A DNA stretch of 64,000 nt from Paraescarpia echinospica (taxonomy: Eukaryota > Annelida > Polychaeta > Sabellida > Siboglinidae): the NCBI GenBank assembly GCA_020002185.1, contig CM034534.1:60988067-61052066 (forward strand), in the 5' to 3' direction. Position numbers and translations under genes: made by a program. Numbering within the stretch: the first letter of the stretch is position 1; every line of letters begins with the position of its first letter. The notes below the pieces were generated by a model. It searched no databases, was not told the origin of the DNA, and saw only the letters and a program-made list of their open reading frames with translations. Below, in pieces: positions 58,173 to 64,000 of this stretch.

Positions 58173-60916
58173 TCAACAGTTTGGTGAAGGCGTCCTTTCT
58201 TCGGCATGGCAGGTTCCATTCCTGCAGATAGCGACAGCGCAGTGGGCGTGGTTTAGCACGTACCGACTGACGCTGCCTATGACGATATTTACGAGATTGT
58301 GTCTACCGCCACACCCCAATACAATCAGGTCGACTTTCTCCCTTTTCGCAACTTCTGTTATAAACGCCTGTGGATGCTCGTAGGCCATAATGAACTTGGT
58401 CTTGATCTGAAACAGGACCAGACTGTTATAATAAACATGCATATTAGTACACTAAAGTTGGAACATTGTAAGTTGGCTCCTCTGAGTGTCAAAGTCCACT
58501 TGCCTCTTTTTAGGTGCATTTACTTTCTTGCACCATCGGCCTCTGATCTACTAATTGTGTCATTAAAAAATACAATGGTACTTATTTGGATGACGCCACT
58601 ATGGCATTACCCTTGATCCAATGGGGTGTTATTATCGGTTGCACCCAATGTTGTAATTGGCGACAGCAGATATTAAATGATCAGTTGGAAGTTTAGGATC
58701 AAAATACTGAAAACTGCTGCCCTTGTTTAGTTGTTCCATGGGTGGTTAATATGAAACAGCTAAACATTGTGTACATCAGTCTGACCAACATTTCCTGCAT
58801 ACTGTTCTCACTTTAAAAAACTTGCCCATTGTGTTTATGGCAAACAGACGTTTAGGCAAGAATTTCAATAAAAAATGAATGGAATATTTGGTTGCTTTAC
58901 ATTTACAACAGCCAACTTAATAAGACCTTGTATTTTGCTAGGATAATGAGCTCCCAAGAGAAATCCATCATTAACAGAATCGGCTGTTAAATTTAAATAG
59001 CTTTTTCAAATCGCAAAAAGCTGCCATCGTATCACTATCAATTCACATAGGATTCTGGGAGACTATTTCCGCCATTTTTAGTGTACAAGATATACTGTTT
59101 AGGAATTAAATCAATCTTAATTAGCAAAATCGGGCTTACAAGGTCATAATAATGTCAGTCAAACAGCTCCCAGGTTTCTAGGAAAAATGTTAGTCAAACA
59201 GCTCCCAGGTTTCTAGGAAAAAACTTGTTTTGTAATTATTAATTATTTGCAAAGTCAGATGCTTCTAACTGATGTAAACTAATGTGACGTAGCAATGATT
59301 ACAATGACATCATATTACCGGATGTAAAGCATGACGTAAACAAAACCACGTAGACTCTGGATAACAACTTACACCAAATTTGCACAACTCCGAAACATAT
59401 TGTTTCTCCAGTGCCAAACCTTTCTCCTTTCCTTTTGCTGTCTGGTGTTCAAATGCTACAAGAAGAAAGCGTAAATCACTCATGAGATTATCAACATGTA
59501 GCAATGCCAATAATTGCCATCCTGGGCAGAAACCACAGAATATAAATGTAAAAAGGAAGAAGCTTGTGGTATATGAAGACTTTTCAAGAGGTCAGTTTTT
59601 TATCTAAATATGAAATCTACCCTTCTGAGGTACAAACTGAATTTACTGATTTTATTTACTCAATTCACACTGCTAACATTTAGCAAGATAATTTGTTCCA
59701 TTCGTTTATAGTCCTGTTGGTAATCTTCCTGTTAAATGGCCTAAATTGTTACCCCCAACCTTATCTTTAACCACAATATAAGGGTTATTAATTTAGGTCA
59801 GTTAATTGGACGATTGCTGTCCTCTCTGAGAATGGATATTTACTTACCGGGTATATATCGTCTACATTATTCCTTCACAAACACTATTTTGTGTGAATTG
59901 TGAAGTCTACTGGTACTCACTCTGTCGTGTTGGCATGAAGGGAAACTCAATGCAGTGCAAAAGTATCAGCAGAGTTTCAGGAACGTACAGTTCCTTCATG
60001 TACCCTGCAAACCACCATCCAAGTACTGTATCGGGGCTAAGTAGTAGTAGTAAGTGAAGAAATGAGTGGTGCATCTAACTACAGTCGAGCTAGGGTACGT
60101 GTGTGGGGGATGCATGTTAACATCTTCCTTCTGGATGGTTTGCTTCTCAAGCCCCAAACAGGGATTTTCTAAAACCTTTCAGAAGAAAAGTAATGCACAA
60201 TATTTTTTAATTTGCCGTTGGTGAATTTGTTACTGGTTTTAGGGTTCACATTTTACATTACACGGGCGTAAATCGGTTGTTCATATTCATAGCGTTTCAC
60301 ATATTTTCTACAATTGTTCCGAAGAACGCTGATCAGTTGTGGACATTTTAAGTAACTTGCTTTGACACAAAAAACTTAAAATGTACGTTATAAGACACCT
60401 CATTTACAAATACATGTACTTTGGGAAACCATCTTATGCATCAATGTGTAAATATATATACTCTTCTTTTAAATGAGAAACCTATATATATTATATTATA
60501 GAAGTTTCTCATTTAAAAGAAGAGTGAACATACTGCATGCATTTATATGAAACAGTTAGGAACTGGGTAAGTTGATGACCTTGGGGTACCGAATGAAACC
60601 AGTTAATCTGGTCAATATTGAGTTACTGCACCTGTCTTAATTGGAGTAATTGGCTACAATGATATAAACATATCTTGGCTTGCCTATCCACTAGTCTAGA
60701 TCCGAAGAGTTGTAAACATGTGAGGTGCAAAGTCTAGAGGTATTCCAAGAATACAAGACAAACAGACAATCAACTCATCATGTATAATACATTACAGGGT
60801 GTGTGTGTAAATAAAATGATCTGGTAAACAAACTTACAGTTAAATGCAGCACGCGAATATTCAGTGTGGTCTAATGCAATAAGCACTTTCATCTTTGTAT
60901 TATCATTTTCTGTCAT
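58173..60916 (-). CDS. Universal stress protein (UspA-like, ATP-binding type)
   Basis: Small nucleotide-binding protein of the Usp/HUP fold, present in many invertebrates but not in vertebrates; its cellular role in animals is poorly defined. Exons: 60838-60916, 59921-60004, 59373-59455 and 58173-58406; 159 aa, usual Usp length. The N-terminal strand is KVLIALDHTEYSRAAF, with the Asp that contacts the adenine-binding pocket. A middle strand is LLILLHCIEFP. The C-terminal half has DLIVLGCGGR, then the ATP-binding signature G-X2-G-X9-G-S (GCGGRHNLVNIVIGS), followed by VSRYVLNHAHCAVAIC. An acceptor lies about 20 bp upstream of the chosen ATG, so a 5' UTR intron is likely. A second Met (residue 9, MKVLI) is an alternative start. 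Confidence 0.94.
58480..58780 (+). repeat. Interspersed repeat family C, fuller copy
   Basis: Shares several ordered blocks with 53797-54110 and 54755-54850 ('gtccacttgcctctttt', 'gcaccatcggcctctgatct', 'ttgttccatgggtgg'). In USP intron 3; non-coding. Confidence 0.55.
59155..59223. repeat. Tandem duplication of about 35 bp
   Basis: 'gtcaaacagctcccaggttt' and 'ctaggaaaaa' occur twice in direct succession in USP intron 3. Confidence 0.8.
60460..60525. repeat. Perfect 22-bp inverted repeat, 66-nt hairpin
   Basis: Arms 60460-60481 and 60504-60525 are exact reverse complements separated by a 22-nt AT-rich loop. It lies in USP intron 1. Pairing does not extend beyond the arms. It may be a foldback element; its size resembles a small-RNA precursor, but there is no other evidence for that. 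Confidence 0.75.
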
Positions 60917-61495
60917 TTCTGTCGTTAATCTGGAAACACAGAATCATGGTGTCAATTTAGATTGCTGAACATTCTTCAGGATAATTAAATAAGCAAATTT
61001 CTTAATTCACAACTATATAAATTCAACTCACTTCGCTTGTTTAATTATTCTTCCAACATGATTAACATTTTCACAAAATCTTCAGGATAGTTCTTTTTAA
61101 TTAAAAAATATTTCATTTTGACATATCCAAACAAATATTACCTGGTACCAGTAGATCTAGAGGTACTGAAGGAGTCGGCATGCAACGTTAACGAAAGACC
61201 CTATCAGGTAAAATTAATTTGGATATATATGTCAAAATTATATATTTTGAATCATTGTGTCAATATGCCAATCACTGACACTCTAAACTATGAGATTACT
61301 GAACATCGGCTGGGAATATAATACAACATAAATAAAATGCTCAGCTCAATAAGTTACAAACAAATGTCTCCATATTATTATATAGAATGGTTGCTGCATG
61401 ATTCAATAAGCATCACAGATACAGTAGGCAGAGTGAGATTCCACAAGCCATGTATGAGAAATGTCCTCCCACTTCGATCTGTTGTGGCACGCTGT
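60917..61495. other. USP upstream stretch
   Basis: AT-rich sequence upstream of the USP start; an acceptor next to the ATG suggests that the first, non-coding exon lies further right. No gene seen. Confidence 0.4.
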
Positions 61496-61499
61496 GTAA

Positions 61500-61775
61500 A
61501 AGGTAATTAAGCTCTAAGATTGCGCTGTATCCTGCCCTTAGGACTGCTCAAATACTTTAATCTTTGGCAGACCTATTCAACTGGACACTATTTCGACTTC
61601 TCTGGGAAGCATTCTGCCACGCTGCATGAACGCTATTCATACATAAATAATACTAGCTGACTAGAGCCAGGCTCATTCATGCAGAGTAAACGGATTTGCT
61701 CAACATTCAAAACAGCAACAAGCAGAGTTTAACCTGGATTTTCTTGACTGAGAGCTCTTATGTCCCATGTATAGT
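61500..61775 (-). repeat. SINE family A, old diverged copy
   Basis: Tail-first orientation with 'attgcgctgtatcctgccct', 'ctctgggaagcattctgcc' and 'ttcatgcagagtaaac' recognisable against the 46137 copy, but with many changes and small deletions. Confidence 0.65.
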
Positions 61776-61856
61776 GTAGGACCTAAACTACTTTTCAAAT
61801 AGTTATCGAACAATATTAGCTTATCCATGCCACGGAACAGTCATCGAAATTACACT

Positions 61857-61882
61857 TATTTATATATATATATATATATACA
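61857..61882. repeat. (AT)n microsatellite
   Basis: About 24 bp of AT dinucleotides upstream of the USP gene. Confidence 0.85.
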
Positions 61883-62405
61883 TATTATAATAAACATTAT
61901 AAATACAATGTAAGATTAATAGGCTTATATAGTGTAACAACAATAATATATTAAATATTTTCAATACACAAGAATAACTAATCATCAATTGACACTAGAT
62001 GTCACTGACACTGATAATTAGTTGTAGACAGTGTAGTCACAGTAAATGGCACAATGCCAATGGAAATGCCAGTGGCAGTGTCAATGACATGGCCTGGCCG
62101 TACCAGGTTTTATGAACGAACGAATTAACAAAAAATATGCCGCCAAATATGCAATATATATTAATTTTCCCATCTGCACCAATCCTGAAATCATGTAGGG
62201 AGATCTCCCAAAGACAGCAGAATGTTGAATGGCTATTCGGATGTCCCGGTTCGTTCGTTCGAGTCGCCGTGGCGTGAGTCGTGACATAAACATAACACCA
62301 TAATTACATAAACTTGATCGATGCGATTGTGATTTGTGTAGAATACTGGCCCAAACTCCTTACAAGTCAAACAGTCGGCACGAGCACTTGTTTACCATAG
62401 TTGCG

Positions 62406-62442
62406 GTGGGTATTAGGGCGACTTTGTCGCCCTAATACCCAC
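62406..62442. repeat. Perfect 17-bp palindrome with a 3-nt loop
   Basis: Arm GTGGGTATTAGGGCGAC at 62406-62422 is followed by TTT and its exact reverse complement at 62426-62442. It looks like two transposon termini joined head to head, or a MITE reduced to its ends. Confidence 0.8.
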
Positions 62443-62749
62443 TCAAGATGTTCAGTAAAACCGTTCTTACTTACCGGCTGACATACGGAGACTGAACTCT
62501 CACAGCGCAGTAACCACTGGCAGTAACCGATGCGGACAACAAATGTCAAGGTCGCTGTATTAGCTCGTGAACGCCAAGTCACTAATTGTAAGTCTAATAT
62601 GGGTTGACTTCGTCCGCAAGGCACAGGACGCACAAATTCTTAGCTGGGACCGTTTGAACCACCAGTAAGAAAAACTATATTATAACGCATTGCTGGAAGG
62701 TTCCACATAAGATATTAGTTTACTGGCGCTGCCAGTACCAGAGGCTAAG

Positions 62750-64000
62750 AGCCTAAGGCTAAGCCTAAGAAATAAGTTAAAAGGGGTAGAACTAGAATCA
62801 GACTATTTAGAACAGTTAATTGTAACCCCGGAAATGGTAGCTAAGAACATTAGGGCTATGAAGGATAATATATCACCTGGAGTGGATGGGATTCCGCCCA
62901 AATTACTATTGGAAATTGTAGAACAAATTAGCATACCGCTTGCAACAGTTCAATTTGTCATAAGAAGAGGGAGTGGTTCCTTTAGAATGTAAAGAAGCAA
63001 ACATTATACCGTTATTTAAAAAAAGGTTCGAGAAACAAGTCCGAGAACTAGACCAGTGAGTTTAACATCGGTGATTTACAAATTATTAGAAAGACTAATT
63101 AAAGATCACATGGTGGATTTTCTTGTTAAACATAACTTGTTAAACCCATCTCAACATGGGTTTCTAAAAGCGAGGTTATGCTTAACAAATGTGTTATGTT
63201 TTTTTGAAGATATCACTAATGGGTAGACGAGGGATCACAAGTAAATATCATCTACTTAGATTTTCAAAAAGCTTTCGACAAAGTGCCATATCAAAGATTA
63301 CTCCTTAAACTAAAGACCCATGGCGTATGAAATGGTATAATTAACTGGATAGAAAAATGGCTGATTGACAGAAGACAACGGGTAGTTGTTGATGGGGAGG
63401 CTTCAAACTGGAAATCGGTTTTGAGTGGGGTACCACAGGGATCACTTATATTATTCTTAATATATATAAACGATTTGGACGATGATATAACAAGCAAGGT
63501 GTTGAAATGTGCAGATGATACGAAAGAAGTGTTTAAAAGGATTAAAAATGATGGAGATAGACATCATTTACAAGATGATCTTGACAGGTTCATCAAATGG
63601 TCTGAAGAGTGGCAAATGTTGTTCAATTTTGGGAAATGTAAATGCCTGCACACAGGACATGGGAACGAAGATGTAGAATATACAATGAGGAGTACTGTAC
63701 TAAGTACTACTGTAAAAGAAACAGATTTAGGATTAACCATTAGTGCTGATATGAAGGTGTCAGAGCAGTGCGGAATTGCAGCTTCAAAGGGAAATTAAAT
63801 CCTTGGATTAATTAGGCGAACTATAACTTATAAGTAAAAAGAACTAATAATACCTCTGTACAAAACAATAGTTAGGCCTCATTTAGAATATTGTATACAC
63901 GCGTGGAGGCCATACCGCAAAAAGGACATAGATATGCTAAAAAGAGTACAGAGGAGAGCAACTAAAATGATACCAAAACTGAGGGATCTTAGTTATGAAA
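62750..64000 (+). mobile_element. Decayed LINE reverse transcriptase, cut by the window edge
   Basis: Broken plus-strand frames give DNISPGVDGIPPKLLLEI, VSLTSVIYKLLERLIKDHMV, NLLNPSQHGFLK, IINWIEKWLIDRRQRVVV, LSGVPQGSL, LIYINDLDDDI, the catalytic CADDT block, RHHLQDDLDRFIKWSEEWQM, and LYKTIVRPHLEYC. The order and motifs fit a CR1/jockey-type non-LTR element. At least six stops or frameshifts show it is inactive. The 3' end lies beyond position 64000. Confidence 0.9.

Noticed and set aside
62367..62633. 88-codon minus-strand ORF upstream of the USP gene
   Set aside because: It crosses the palindrome at 62406-62442 and shows no family features; likely chance.

Overview
This is a eukaryotic, intron-rich, AT-rich window, almost certainly from a bilaterian animal and most likely a lophotrochozoan such as a mollusc. 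The taxon is inferred from the gene content, the animal universal stress protein and the mix of LINE, SINE and DNA-transposon remnants; no species marker is present. Six protein-coding genes can be assembled exon by exon, with consistent splice phases and total lengths close to those remembered for the human proteins.

Layout. (1) THOC6, minus strand, 13 coding exons, 1506-10266: a WD-repeat subunit of the THO/TREX mRNA export complex. (2) TTC1, plus strand, 5 coding exons, 11987-17869, divergent from THOC6 with a probable shared promoter region near 10.27-10.45 kb. (3) A 5 kb tail-to-tail intergenic stretch. (4) A PWWP2A/B-type chromatin reader, minus strand, 2 exons, 22953-24902. (5) SLU7, minus strand, 14 exons, 27154-40273: a second-step pre-mRNA splicing factor. 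(6) An old LINE graveyard, 40.8-43.3 kb, followed by an unassigned minus-strand ORF. (7) NOA1, plus strand, 8 exons, 44371-56762: a circularly permuted mitochondrial GTPase. (8) A universal stress protein, minus strand, 4 exons, 58173-60916. (9) A decayed LINE running off the right edge. TTC1, PWWP2A and SLU7 also lie close together on human 5q33, so part of the order looks like old bilaterian microsynteny.

Introns carry LINE fragments, a tRNA-derived SINE family (six copies), a second SINE-like family (three copies), an unclassified interspersed repeat (three copies), and DNA-transposon remnants with TA, TTAA and 7-bp flanking repeats. Two large minisatellites (66 bp x about 13 and 34 bp x about 69) fill SLU7 intron 8. 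A third (84 bp x 13) fills the end of NOA1 intron 4.

The most unusual feature is a recurring pattern: at four of 40 internal acceptors, tandem repeats contain copies of the real 3' splice site plus the first bases of the downstream exon (NOA1 exons 5 and 4, SLU7 exon 9, THOC6 exon 12). At NOA1 exon 5 the repeat is a complete branch-site/acceptor/exon-start/donor module. Its two nearest copies are in frame with the exon, and a 63-nt cassette inside each unit keeps phase. This looks like minisatellite growth out of splice acceptors and could produce alternative or allele-dependent splicing. All long ORFs inside these arrays are repeat artefacts.
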